Shown here piece after piece: positions 7,691-15,500 of a DNA stretch of 64,000 bases; position 1 is the stretch's first letter; every line of letters starts with the position of its first letter. Position numbers and translations under genes: made by a program. The notes below the pieces were generated by a model. It did not search any database. It was given only the letters and a program-made list of their open reading frames with translations, and had not been told where the DNA came from. Source of the DNA: Bog-257 sp963805985 (GTDB lineage: Bacteria; Acidobacteriota; Terriglobia; Terriglobales; Acidobacteriaceae). The stretch is taken from NCBI GenBank assembly GCA_963805985.1, contig CAWDWG010000009.1, forward strand, positions 124,001 through 188,000, written 5' to 3'.

Positions 7691-9448
7691 TTATGCCGTG
7701 ACAGGCACGAACTGCTCAGGATGGGCAGCTCGCGTTGCATGCTGTGCCTGCAGCGACGGCGGCCCCAGTTCTGGTGGAAAGCCCGAGCCAGAGCGCGTGT
7801 CGACAACGCGGCACGGCGTGAGCGGATAGAACTCGTAGGTCTGCGAGCTGGGCGAGATGAAGTAGCCGTCGATGTCGAGGATGACGTCGGTGGTGTCGGT
7901 GGCATAGATGCTTACCGCGGCGCTGGCTCCAGCGGGGACGATCGCGGCGTTGGCTTTGGTCCGTCCATCTGGAGAGTTCATAGTCGAGACGGTGGGCTGA
8001 GGTCTGCCCGCAGGCCAGATCGTGAGGTAACCCAGGTGTTGATGCGGTGCGGCGGTGACGTTGAGCGAGTACGCAGACGCCGTCGCCGGAATTTTGCAGT
8101 CGCCCAGCTGTGGGACATTGAAGAACTGAAATGTGCCACCTTCGATTGGCTGATGAGTCTGCCGTGTGTCGATCAAGCGACAGGGCGTGACGGGAACGAA
8201 TTGCACCGCGGCTGGGGTGGGTCCGGTGAGGCTGAAGACAGTGCCGCAGGTAGCCGACCCGGGACAGTTGTGGCTGCTGCCGCCTAGTTCGGTGGTCCCG
8301 TACAACAGTCCATTCGTTCCTTGCACGAGCCCAGCCGTAGGCTCGGAACCGTCCAGGCACTGAGGTTGCGAGCAGAAGCTGTACAGTACCGCAAAGGTTC
8401 CCGCAGGACTGATCCGAAATACCGTGCCACCGTTGTTCGGGCCGCCCAGCGCCGTGCCGTAGAAGTTTCCGTCCGTGGCTTGCACCAGGCCTGCCGTGGA
8501 GAATCCGCCATCTGTCGAAATGTTGAGGCTACGCAGGGTGGTCAGTGTACCAGTGGAGGTGATGCTAAATATGGTCCCGTAGCCGAAGTCTCCGCCGTAC
8601 CAGGTTGTTCCGTAAAAGTTCCCATTCGTGCCTTGCACCAGGCCGTCATGCGGGAGCGAGCCGTCTGTGCAGTTCGATTGGGAGCAGAAGTCGTAAAGCG
8701 TAGTCAAGGTACCGCTTGGAGTGATCTTGAAAACCGTCCCCGAGCCCAGCAAACCGCCTTTAAGAGTAATACCGTAAAAATTCCCATCTGCGCCTTCTAC
8801 GAGTGCATTCGGGTCCTGGCCGTCGGCGCAATTCGGTTGCGAGCAAAAGTTATAAATCGTAGTCAATGTACCGCCGGGAGTGATTTTGAAGACAACGCCG
8901 ACAAACGAAGCGCCACCGCCGGCTGTGCCATAGAAGTTGCCGTCGCTGGCCAGCACCAGCGGATTCCCCGATTCATAGCCGTCCTCGCAACCCTGTACAG
9001 AGCAGAAGGAATGAATCGTGGTTAGTGTTCCGCCTGGAGTGATTCTGAAAATTGTGCCGCGGTCGGTGGCTCCGCCGAGTACGGTTGTGCCGTAGAAGTT
9101 TCCATCGTTTCCTTGCACGAGTGCAGCGACGGGTTGGTAGCCATCGGTGCACTTAGGCTGAGAGCAAAAATCGTACAGGGTAGTGAGGGTCCCGCTCGGG
9201 GTGATTTTGAAGACGGTACCACAGCCCGCCGAGGCACACATCAAATCGCCCAAGCCCCCATTCTGCGTTGTTCCGTAGAAATTGCCGTCGGCAGCCTGAA
9301 TGAGAGAGGCAACCGGAGACGCCCCATTGCTGTTGTCAAAGCTTGCGAGGGTGGTCAAGGTCTGTGCGGACGAAGAGATCGGCTCCACGGCGCAAAAAAA
9401 CGTGAGACATGCGAGGAATAAAGCTTGCGAACGACGGGTCATCCTCAT
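7691..9448 (-). CDS. secreted GloVer tandem-repeat protein, 3' end frame-disrupted
   Basis: 585 residues as read. A signal peptide (RSQALFLACLTFFCAVEPISSSAQ) is followed by about nine GloVer units (DGNFYGTT.GG, GTVFKITPSGTLTTLYDFC) and then repeats ending in VILDIDGYF with PCRLIDTR motifs. It is a paralogue of the 2.4-3.7 kb protein. ATG 9448 has GGGAGG six bases upstream. The stop at 7691 interrupts a third C-terminal repeat whose continuation is visible in other frames down to 7085, so the intact product would be about 790 residues. Extracellular role unknown. Confidence 0.8.
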   Translation of the reverse strand: MRMTRRSQALFLACLTFFCAVEPISSSAQTLTTLASFDNSNGASPVASLIQAADGNFYGTTQNGGLGDLMCASAGCGTVFKITPSGTLTTLYDFCSQPKCTDGYQPVAALVQGNDGNFYGTTVLGGATDRGTIFRITPGGTLTTIHSFCSVQGCEDGYESGNPLVLASDGNFYGTAGGGASFVGVVFKITPGGTLTTIYNFCSQPNCADGQDPNALVEGADGNFYGITLKGGLLGSGTVFKITPSGTLTTLYDFCSQSNCTDGSLPHDGLVQGTNGNFYGTTWYGGDFGYGTIFSITSTGTLTTLRSLNISTDGGFSTAGLVQATDGNFYGTALGGPNNGGTVFRISPAGTFAVLYSFCSQPQCLDGSEPTAGLVQGTNGLLYGTTELGGSSHNCPGSATCGTVFSLTGPTPAAVQFVPVTPCRLIDTRQTHQPIEGGTFQFFNVPQLGDCKIPATASAYSLNVTAAPHQHLGYLTIWPAGRPQPTVSTMNSPDGRTKANAAIVPAGASAAVSIYATDTTDVILDIDGYFISPSSQTYEFYPLTPCRVVDTRSGSGFPPELGPPSLQAQHATRAAHPEQFVPVTA

Positions 9449-9656
9449 GAACTGCCTCCCAGAAGACCTTGAGTAAATCCGCGGGTCAGTATCGTTTGCC
9501 AGCTGGGCGAAGCTTGCCTGGTGGGAGCGGAGCCAGTTCGTGGCGATCGCCGTAGCACGGTTCGTTTATTTGAGGCGGAATGTTAGCACAAGCGATGGCG
9601 AGCGTCCCTGCTCTGGAGCAAGGACGATAACGATTCCTCTCATGGGGATGACTTCG

Positions 9657-9938
9657 TTAACGCCCGTACTTCATCTTCTTCAGAAACTTGACCATGCCCT
9701 GCATGGCGGCGTCGTGATTGTTAGCTTGCTTTTCGGCTTGCTTGACCATGGCATCGAAGGCCTGCCAGGGCGGCTCCTGTAGCCGGTGCAGGACGATCGT
9801 GTCCTTTTGCGCCAGCACCAGAAACGTGGTTCCCGCTTCGATAGCGTGGGCCTTGCGAATGGGGTCGGGGATGATCGCGAACCCAAGCGAGCCTCGCTGC
9901 GGTACAATTTCCACGCGGTAAAACAAGGAGAAATTCAC
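9657..9938 (-). CDS. AbrB/MazE-like DNA-binding domain protein, orphan
   Basis: About 93 residues. VEIVPQRGSLGFAIIPDPIRKAHAIEAGTTFLVLA fits the AbrB/SpoVT swapped-hairpin fold, followed by a helical tail (AFDAMVKQAEKQ). Such domains act as antitoxins or transcription regulators. Start uncertain: GTG 9938 would abut the divergent gene at 9939, and an internal GTG (RVEIV) at about 9914 is also possible. No partner toxin is adjacent. Confidence 0.5.
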   Translation of the reverse strand: MNFSLFYRVEIVPQRGSLGFAIIPDPIRKAHAIEAGTTFLVLAQKDTIVLHRLQEPPWQAFDAMVKQAEKQANNHDAAMQGMVKFLKKMKYGR

Positions 9939-10433
9939 ATGCGGCGCTTCCTAGGAATTGCAATGTTAGTGGTAAGTGTAACGGCGATGGCCGTCGCGCA
10001 GACCTCCATGACGCCGGGAATGCAGAACGCTCCGGCGCGCAAGTCGCCGCTGGCGGGCTATGCGGGCTCATGGATTGGGACCTTCGACGGCAAGGCGTGG
10101 ATCACGATTCGGCTGACGCAGCAGGGCACCGCGATGACCGGCACGCTGCAGCGGCAGAATGACGTGAAGTTCAGCGATCAGGGCGACATCAAGAGCGTGG
10201 GCGACGAGCAGCTAATGTGCTCGGTGCAGAACGCGGAGCTGAACGGCGATGGACTGCTGCTGACAGTGAAGGAGAACGGCACGCAGCAGACCGCCCGCTA
10301 TCAGATGCGGCTGATCGGCGAGCAGACGGCCGAGCTCAAGATGGTGGCGATGTCGATGCCGCCGGGAATGCCGAAACCTAAGCCGTGGAAGCTGAGCCGC
10401 GTGGGCCCTAACGCGGTGACGCCGGTTCGCTAG
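9939..10433 (+). CDS. secreted hypothetical protein
   Basis: 164 residues with a signal peptide (MRRFLGIAMLVVSVTAMAVAQ). The mature part is a single beta-rich domain: GYAGSWIGTFDGKAWITIRLTQQGTAMTGTLQ, then QMRLIGEQTAELKMVAM. The layout resembles small exported lipocalin-like domains common in Acidobacteria, but no named family is assigned. AAGGAG lies eight bases before the ATG. Divergent from the AbrB-like gene. Confidence 0.7.
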   Translation: MRRFLGIAMLVVSVTAMAVAQTSMTPGMQNAPARKSPLAGYAGSWIGTFDGKAWITIRLTQQGTAMTGTLQRQNDVKFSDQGDIKSVGDEQLMCSVQNAELNGDGLLLTVKENGTQQTARYQMRLIGEQTAELKMVAMSMPPGMPKPKPWKLSRVGPNAVTPVR

Positions 10434-10573
10434 CTGCCCTCGTTACCTTGGCGCTAACCTTGCGGCGACTGCGGCCCAGAGTATGACGATGTCGGCGGGC
10501 AACGCAGCTGCGCATGTCATCCCGGGCCGCTTCCGCCGCGCCGAGAGCGACTGGTAAACTGCTAGCCATCGAG

Positions 10574-10876
10574 ATGACCTCGCCAATTCTGCGACTCCTG
10601 GGCGCGCTGGCCGGATTGGGCAGCGCTATCTTGTGCTGGTTCCTGGGAGGCGCAGTGGCCGGGCCTTTGCGGCAAGGTACTCTGCTAGCGCTTGACGGCG
10701 CGCACTACGCGCTGCTGGCATTTCTTTTGGTGCCGGCGCTGATTCTGGCGGTGGTGGCGCTGTTCTGGGTGCCTCCGCGAGTCTCTGGTGGAGGGCCGCT
10801 GCCGGAAGGAAGAATCTGGCGACTGGCGCTGGTTCTATTCTTTCTGGCTGCGTTCGGGTTGGGAATGGTGCGCTGA
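10574..10876 (+). CDS. small membrane protein of unknown function
   Basis: About 100 residues with three hydrophobic segments (ILRLLGALAGLGSAILCWFL, YALLAFLLVPALILAVVALFWV, WRLALVLFFLAAFGLGMV), so an integral membrane protein. ATG 10574 follows a weak GAG; an in-frame upstream start at 10514 would add an arginine/alanine-rich tail without support. No family recognised. Confidence 0.5.
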   Translation: MTSPILRLLGALAGLGSAILCWFLGGAVAGPLRQGTLLALDGAHYALLAFLLVPALILAVVALFWVPPRVSGGGPLPEGRIWRLALVLFFLAAFGLGMVR

Positions 10877-10896
10877 ACCGGATTTGCAATACCGCG

Positions 10897-11907
10897 CTAC
10901 GGAAGGATCGCGTCGCGGCCTTCGATGGTGGCGCGAATCAGCTCCACGAGTTCGGTCACAACCGTTTCCGGTAGATCATCGTGGGTCAGACTTTCGCAGA
11001 GCGCGGTCAAATCGACGACGCGTGCCAGACTTCTCCAGTCCCTTGGCAGCATTCCGCCGCCGTGAAGATATCCCTGCGAAAAGTGAGGCTCGGCGCAAGG
11101 TCGCGCCTCGCGCTCGTATCGCAAGAAGTGTCCCAGGTCGATCAGCGGCGAACCCGAAACGGCATACTCCCAATCGAGCACCGCGGCGACTGACCAGCGT
11201 CCGCCTTCTGGTCGCACCAGCAAGTTGCGCTTGCCGAAGTCGCCGTGAACCAGATTCGATTGAGAATCCAAGTCCGCCAGCTCACGCGCGTGTGACCAAA
11301 CCAATGCGCTCACGCTATCGCGCAAATCTGCCGACATGCGTCGTTGTAGATTTGGCGATGCGAGACACAAGTCGACAAACCGCGGAGTCGGATCAGCTCC
11401 CTCCAACTGCAGTTGCGTCACAGAAAGTCCAGGAGCGATCCATCCTGCGCGCGCAAACTTTATGCGCCCGATTGCAGCCAGCGTCTCACCGATCGCGAAT
11501 GCGGCTTGCACGATCGCGTCCTGATCGCCGCGGCGCTTCAGATCGCGAAAGCTGACGCCCTCGATGAACTGCATCACCAGAAAGGGCGGAAGATTCTCCC
11601 AACCGTTCGGCTCGACATGAATCACCTGCGGAACGCGAACCGTCGAGCTGACCATTCGCAGTAGGTCAATTTCTTTTTGACAAAGCGATGGATCGTGCTC
11701 GTACACGCGCAGAACAACGCATTCCGGCGCGCGATCGAGAATGAGCTTGAAGTTTGCATTGCGCAGGCCGTCGGTCAGAGGCTGCACTTCGAGGACGGTG
11801 CATTTCCCCAACGCGTGCTCCAGCATCCGCTGCACGTCAAGTGCAGGCAGAGATCGGCGCGGCTCCGGGCGAACCCAACGAGCTTTGCGCGGAGCGCCAG
11901 GAATCAT
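10897..11907 (-). CDS. aminoglycoside phosphotransferase-like kinase
   Basis: APH/choline-kinase-fold phosphotransferase of 336 residues. The catalytic loop is LVHGDFGKRNLLV (HGDxxxxN) and the metal-binding Asp is in VLDWEYA; VLRVYEHDP holds the N-lobe strand and FLVMQFIEG the hinge. The substrate is unknown; the family includes antibiotic, choline and sugar kinases. ATG 11907 is chosen because the kinase fold starts nearby. It lies 11 bases after atpC on the same strand, so it may be the last cistron of the ATP synthase transcript. Confidence 0.8.
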   Translation of the reverse strand: MIPGAPRKARWVRPEPRRSLPALDVQRMLEHALGKCTVLEVQPLTDGLRNANFKLILDRAPECVVLRVYEHDPSLCQKEIDLLRMVSSTVRVPQVIHVEPNGWENLPPFLVMQFIEGVSFRDLKRRGDQDAIVQAAFAIGETLAAIGRIKFARAGWIAPGLSVTQLQLEGADPTPRFVDLCLASPNLQRRMSADLRDSVSALVWSHARELADLDSQSNLVHGDFGKRNLLVRPEGGRWSVAAVLDWEYAVSGSPLIDLGHFLRYEREARPCAEPHFSQGYLHGGGMLPRDWRSLARVVDLTALCESLTHDDLPETVVTELVELIRATIEGRDAILP

Positions 11908-11918
11908 GTTGGAGAGTG

Positions 11919-12344
11919 TTAGTGAGCCGCCGCTGTGTGGCCGGCCTTGGCCGCGACTTCCAGGCGGACTTCGGCGCGGCGCTGCGCAAACAACGTGGCG
12001 TCGAAATCGAGATCCGCAGCCGCCGTGCGCAGCGCTTCTTCGGCACGCGCCTTGGCTTCCTGCGCGCGCTTCACGTCGATGTCTTCGGCGCGCTCGGCGG
12101 TGTCGGCGAGAATGGTGACTTTGTGCGGCAGCACTTCGGCGAAGCCCCACGACACGGCAAAGTACTGCGTCTGGCCGCCCTTGGTGAAGCTGATCTCGCC
12201 AATCATCAACTCGGTGAGCAGCGGCGCGTGTCCGGGGAGCACGCCAAGATAGCCGCTCTTGCCCGGAATCTGCACCTGGTCGACTTCTTCGCGCACCAGT
12301 TGTTTGTCCGGCGTGATGATCTGTAAATGTAGCGTCTCAGCCAT
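11919..12344 (-). CDS. atpC: ATP synthase F1 subunit epsilon
   Basis: 141 residues. The N-terminal beta-sandwich includes LQIITPDKQLV and the signature GYLGVLPGHAPLLTEL, followed by the two-helix hairpin rich in Ala/Glu/Arg. Epsilon couples rotation of the central stalk and inhibits ATPase activity. It is separated from atpD by a 100-bp gap of inverted heptamer repeats, unusual for an operon where spacing is normally tight. Confidence 0.95.
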   Translation of the reverse strand: MAETLHLQIITPDKQLVREEVDQVQIPGKSGYLGVLPGHAPLLTELMIGEISFTKGGQTQYFAVSWGFAEVLPHKVTILADTAERAEDIDVKRAQEAKARAEEALRTAAADLDFDATLFAQRRAEVRLEVAAKAGHTAAAH

Positions 12345-12444
12345 AATCAGTAGTCAGTTGCCAGTGGCCAGTTGTCAGTTATTGCCATGATCTGCGTCGC
12401 AGCAGCCTTGGCTAAATGCCAAGTGCTAAGTGCCAACTGCTGCT
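12345..12444. repeat. inverted pair of heptamer arrays between atpD and atpC
   Basis: The left array (about 12348-12386) reads CAGTTGC CAGTGGC CAGTTGT CAGTTAT. The right array (about 12412-12442) reads AATGCCA AGTGCTA AGTGCCA ACTGCTG, which on the other strand is CAGTTGG CACTTAG CACTTGG. The arrays are therefore inverted with respect to each other and could fold back in RNA or ssDNA. Confidence 0.75.
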
Positions 12445-13887
12445 TTATCCCTGCGCCTTCATCTTCTCTGCTTCTTCCAGCACTTCGTTGATGTCGCCCT
12501 TCATGTAGAAGGCCTGCTCCGGAATGTCGTCGTGCTTGCCGTCGACGATCTCCTGGAAGCTGCGCACCGTGTCATCGATCTTCACGTAGCGTCCCTTCAG
12601 GCCGGTGAACTGCTCGGCCACAAAGAACGGCTGCGAGAGGAACTTCTGGATCTTGCGCGCGCGCGACACCGTCAGCTTCTGATCTTCGCTGAGCTCGTCG
12701 ATGCCGAGAATCGCGATGATGTCCTGCAGATCTTTGTAACTCTGCAGCACGCGCTTCACCGCCTGGGCGCAGTTGTAGTGCGTATCACCGACCACGCGCG
12801 GATCGAGAATGCGCGACGTCGACCCCAGCGGATCCACAGCGGGATAAATTCCTAGCTCCGAAATCTGGCGCGACAACACGGTCGTCGCGTCGAGGTGAGC
12901 GAAGGTCGTTGCCGGAGCCGGATCGGTCAAGTCATCGGCGGGCACGTAAATCGCCTGCACCGACGTGACCGAACCCTTCTTCGTCGACGTGATGCGCTCC
13001 TGCAACTCGCCCATCTCGGTCGCGAGGTTCGGCTGATATCCCACGGCCGAAGGCATGCGGCCCAGCAGCGTCGATACTTCCGATCCCGCCTGCGTAAAGC
13101 GGAAGATGTTGTCGATGAACAGCAGCGTGTCCGAACCTTCTTCGTCGCGGAAATATTCGGCGACGGTCAGCGCGGTCAGCGCCACGCGCAGACGCGCTCC
13201 GGGCGGCTCGGTCATCTGGCCGTAAATCAGCGCGGCCTTCGACTTGCCCGGCTCCTTGATATTGACCACGCCCGATTCCTGCATCTCCAGCCACAGGTCG
13301 TTGCCTTCGCGCGTGCGTTCGCCGACGCCGGCGAACACCGAGAAGCCGCCGTGCTTCAGCGCGACGTTGTTGATGAGCTCCATGATGACGACGGTCTTGC
13401 CCACGCCGGCGCCGCCGAACAAGCCGATCTTGCCGCCGCGCAGGAAGGGCTGAATCAGGTCGATGACCTTCACGCCGGTCTCGAACATCTGCATCTCGGT
13501 CGACTGCTCGTCGAACGCCGGCGCCTGGCGATGAATAGGATTGCGCTTGGCGGCGTTGATCGGGCCGAGCTTGTCCACCGGATTGCCGATGACGTTCAGC
13601 ACGCGGCCCAGCGTCTCGCGCCCGACGGGAACCGTGATTGGCCCGCCGAGATCGATGGCCTTCATGCCCCGCACCATGCCTTCGGTCGGCTCCATGGCGA
13701 CGCAGCGCACGCGGCCTTCGCCCAGTTGCTGCTCCACTTCCAGGATGACGTCCAGCGGCGTGGGAATGTTGAAGCCTTCGCTGGTGACGCGCAGCGCCGA
13801 GTAAATGGGCGGCAACGCCGCCTCCGTGAATTGCACGTCCACCGCGGGACCTGCGATTTGAATTACGTGTCCGATGTTTTCTGCCAT
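12445..13887 (-). CDS. atpD: ATP synthase F1 subunit beta
   Basis: Catalytic beta subunit, 480 residues, the usual length. Walker A GGAGVGKTVVIMELI, Walker B TLLFIDNIFRF, and the DELSEED loop appears as IDELSEDQKL, where the second Glu of that loop is absent. ALTALTVAEYFRDEEG and AIYVPADDLTDPAPATTFAHLDA are typical. Separated from atpG by the inserted four-helix-bundle gene. Confidence 0.97.
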   Translation of the reverse strand: MAENIGHVIQIAGPAVDVQFTEAALPPIYSALRVTSEGFNIPTPLDVILEVEQQLGEGRVRCVAMEPTEGMVRGMKAIDLGGPITVPVGRETLGRVLNVIGNPVDKLGPINAAKRNPIHRQAPAFDEQSTEMQMFETGVKVIDLIQPFLRGGKIGLFGGAGVGKTVVIMELINNVALKHGGFSVFAGVGERTREGNDLWLEMQESGVVNIKEPGKSKAALIYGQMTEPPGARLRVALTALTVAEYFRDEEGSDTLLFIDNIFRFTQAGSEVSTLLGRMPSAVGYQPNLATEMGELQERITSTKKGSVTSVQAIYVPADDLTDPAPATTFAHLDATTVLSRQISELGIYPAVDPLGSTSRILDPRVVGDTHYNCAQAVKRVLQSYKDLQDIIAILGIDELSEDQKLTVSRARKIQKFLSQPFFVAEQFTGLKGRYVKIDDTVRSFQEIVDGKHDDIPEQAFYMKGDINEVLEEAEKMKAQG

Positions 13888-13891
13888 AAAG

Positions 13892-13925
13892 AGTTGTCCG
13901 TTGTCAGTTGTCGGTTGTCAGTTGA
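13892..13925 (+). repeat. heptamer array (GTTGTCA type)
   Basis: Five nearly perfect 7-bp units: GTTGTCC GTTGTCA GTTGTCG GTTGTCA GTTGACG. It lies just upstream of atpD and encodes the last residues and stop of the four-helix-bundle gene (QLTTDN). It is inverted relative to the array at 14322-14353. Confidence 0.85.
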
Positions 13926-14296
13926 CGACGGAGTGGCGCTGATTTCAACGAAGCTATCAACGCGTTTAGCATCCGCCCCAGCTCTTGCGACTCTGCCAGT
14001 ATGGAATTCCTATCCTCTGCAGCCACATAACCTAACTTCGCTGCGATCACAATCTGAGTTTCAAGCTCATATAGAGAACCGCGCGCGTGACCTAGAAACT
14101 GCTGAAACTCTCCACGAGTAGCTCGTCCCTGCCCCTCTGCTATGTTGCTCGGAACTGAAACCGCGCAGCGCCGTAATTGGCTCTTCAGTCCAAACATTTC
14201 TTCCTGCGGGAGCTTCGACGTCACCGCATAAATTCGCTCAACCAATTCGATCGCCCGTTGCCACGCTCGAAGATCCTGATACCGACTAGCTGCCAT
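13904..14296 (-). CDS. four-helix-bundle protein (S23/Avd-like) inside the ATP synthase operon
   Basis: 130 residues matching the S23 ribosomal-intervening-sequence / four-helix-bundle family: YQDLRAWQRAIELVERIYAVT, LPQEEMFGLKSQLRRCAVSVPSNIAEGQGR and the LGHARGSLYELETQ helix are diagnostic. These genes are typically found in 23S rRNA intervening sequences or dispersed in genomes. Here it sits between atpG and atpD, where no gene is expected. It is bounded on both sides by inverted heptamer arrays, and its C-terminus (RRQLTTDN) is encoded by one of them. ATG 14296 is preferred; a longer start would translate the other array as SVVSCRLSVV. Confidence 0.85.
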   Translation of the reverse strand: MAASRYQDLRAWQRAIELVERIYAVTSKLPQEEMFGLKSQLRRCAVSVPSNIAEGQGRATRGEFQQFLGHARGSLYELETQIVIAAKLGYVAAEDRNSILAESQELGRMLNALIASLKSAPLRRQLTTDN

Positions 14297-14321
14297 ATTC
14301 AGCCCCTGTTTCTTGGGCACC

Positions 14322-14353
14322 ACTGACAACCGACAACTGACAACCGACAACTG
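14322..14353 (-). repeat. heptamer array (ACTGACA type), inverted partner
   Basis: ACTGACA ACCGACA ACTGACA ACCGACA ACTG, ending four bases before the atpG stop codon. It is the reverse complement in character of the 13892-13925 array, so the two arrays form an inverted pair around the four-helix-bundle gene. Confidence 0.85.
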
Positions 14354-14356
14354 CTC

Positions 14357-15388
14357 CTACAACGCCGCAGCCCCGCTCACGATCTCGATAATCTCTTTCG
14401 TGATCGCCGCCTGCCGGGCGCGGTTCATGGTCAGCGTCAGCGAGTCGATCACTTCGTTCGCGTTGTTGCTCGCCGAATCCATCGCCGTCATACGCGCTGC
14501 GTTCTCTGCTGCCACCGACTCCAGCAGTCCCTCGAAAATCTCAAACGAAATGTAACGCGGCAGCAGGTCGGCGAAGATCTCCTCCGGCGGCTGCTCGTAG
14601 ATGTAGTCCACCTGCGTCGCGAACTTCGCCGCTTCGGCTTCCTGCTCGCTCGCCTGCTCCTCCTTCAAGCTGATCCCCGCTTCGCGCGCCGCCTCGCCCA
14701 TGCGCTCGCGTGCTTCCAGCGAGAACTCCTCGGCCAGCGCGACTTCACGGCGGCGCAGCTCCTGCACCGGCAGAAGGCGCTGCGCGATCAGCCGCTGCGA
14801 GATCACGGACTTGAATTCGTTGAAGATCAGGTACACCGAATCGATCTGTTCGTCCTTGTACGCTTTGGCGATCATGTCGCCAATCTCGGAGACCTCTTCG
14901 TAATTCACTTTGGCCAGCAGGTTCAGCCGCTCGCCAATCACTTGGATCTGCCCGGCGCGCTCCTCGCCATACTTGCCCATGGGATAACGCCGCCGCAGAA
15001 AGTCGCGGCCCTTGCGCCCGATGGCGAGAACGTCAATCGTCTTGTCCTTGTAGTGATCGAGGAAGCGCGTCGCAGCTTTCAGTACATTCGAGTTGAACGC
15101 GCCCGCCAGTCCGCGGTCGCCGGTCACCAGCACCAGCAGAATGCGTTCTTCGGGCCGCACCGCCAGCAGCGGGCTCACCGGTTGCCCAGTCTTGGGATTG
15201 GTGAGATCGGCGCGCAGCATCGTCGACTCGAGAATGTTGGCCAGCATGTGCGCGTAAGGCCGCGAGGCCATCGCGCGTTCCTGCGCGCGGCGCAGCTTGG
15301 CCGCGGCCACCATCTTCATGGCCTTGGTGATCTGCCGCGTGTTTTTCACGCTGCGGATGCGCCGCCGAATGTCACGTATGTTCGCCAT
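14357..15388 (-). CDS. atpG: ATP synthase F1 subunit gamma, with internal insertion
   Basis: Central stalk subunit. MANIRDIRRRIRSVKNTRQITKAMKMVAAAKLRRA and the C-terminal MTAMDSASNNANEVIDSLTLTMNRARQAAITKEI are signature ends. At 343 residues it is about 50 longer than the usual ~290. The extra length lies around residues 215-265, a Glu/Arg/Ala-rich, probably helical stretch (REVALAEEFSLEARERMGEA, LKEEQASEQEAEAAK), a family variation that could alter regulation. Confidence 0.95.
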   Translation of the reverse strand: MANIRDIRRRIRSVKNTRQITKAMKMVAAAKLRRAQERAMASRPYAHMLANILESTMLRADLTNPKTGQPVSPLLAVRPEERILLVLVTGDRGLAGAFNSNVLKAATRFLDHYKDKTIDVLAIGRKGRDFLRRRYPMGKYGEERAGQIQVIGERLNLLAKVNYEEVSEIGDMIAKAYKDEQIDSVYLIFNEFKSVISQRLIAQRLLPVQELRRREVALAEEFSLEARERMGEAAREAGISLKEEQASEQEAEAAKFATQVDYIYEQPPEEIFADLLPRYISFEIFEGLLESVAAENAARMTAMDSASNNANEVIDSLTLTMNRARQAAITKEIIEIVSGAAAL

Positions 15389-15500
15389 GTTTCTTTTGAA
15401 GGGGCGCAGCTTTAGCTGCGCCGTTACACCCTTATCTAACTTGTCATCCCGAGCGAGGACTTTAGTCCGAGTCGAGGGACCTGCTTTTCGCCGCGAGCCC
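15389..15500. repeat. repeat-filled spacer between atpA and atpG
   Basis: Contains GGCGCAGCTTTAGCTGCGCC near 15406 and, at about 15441-15485, a TGTCATCCCGAGCGAGGACT-type element ending GAGGGACCTGC. The latter is a relative of the element also found at 48.2 kb and inside rsmE. Confidence 0.7.

Noticed and set aside
13892..13925. Heptamer arrays considered as CRISPR repeats
   Set aside because: Units are 7 bp with no spacers and no cas genes are present in the window.
12895..14121. 408-residue plus-strand open frame opposite atpD and the four-helix-bundle gene
   Set aside because: Antisense shadow of strongly conserved genes; Arg/His/Ala-rich composition with no domain.
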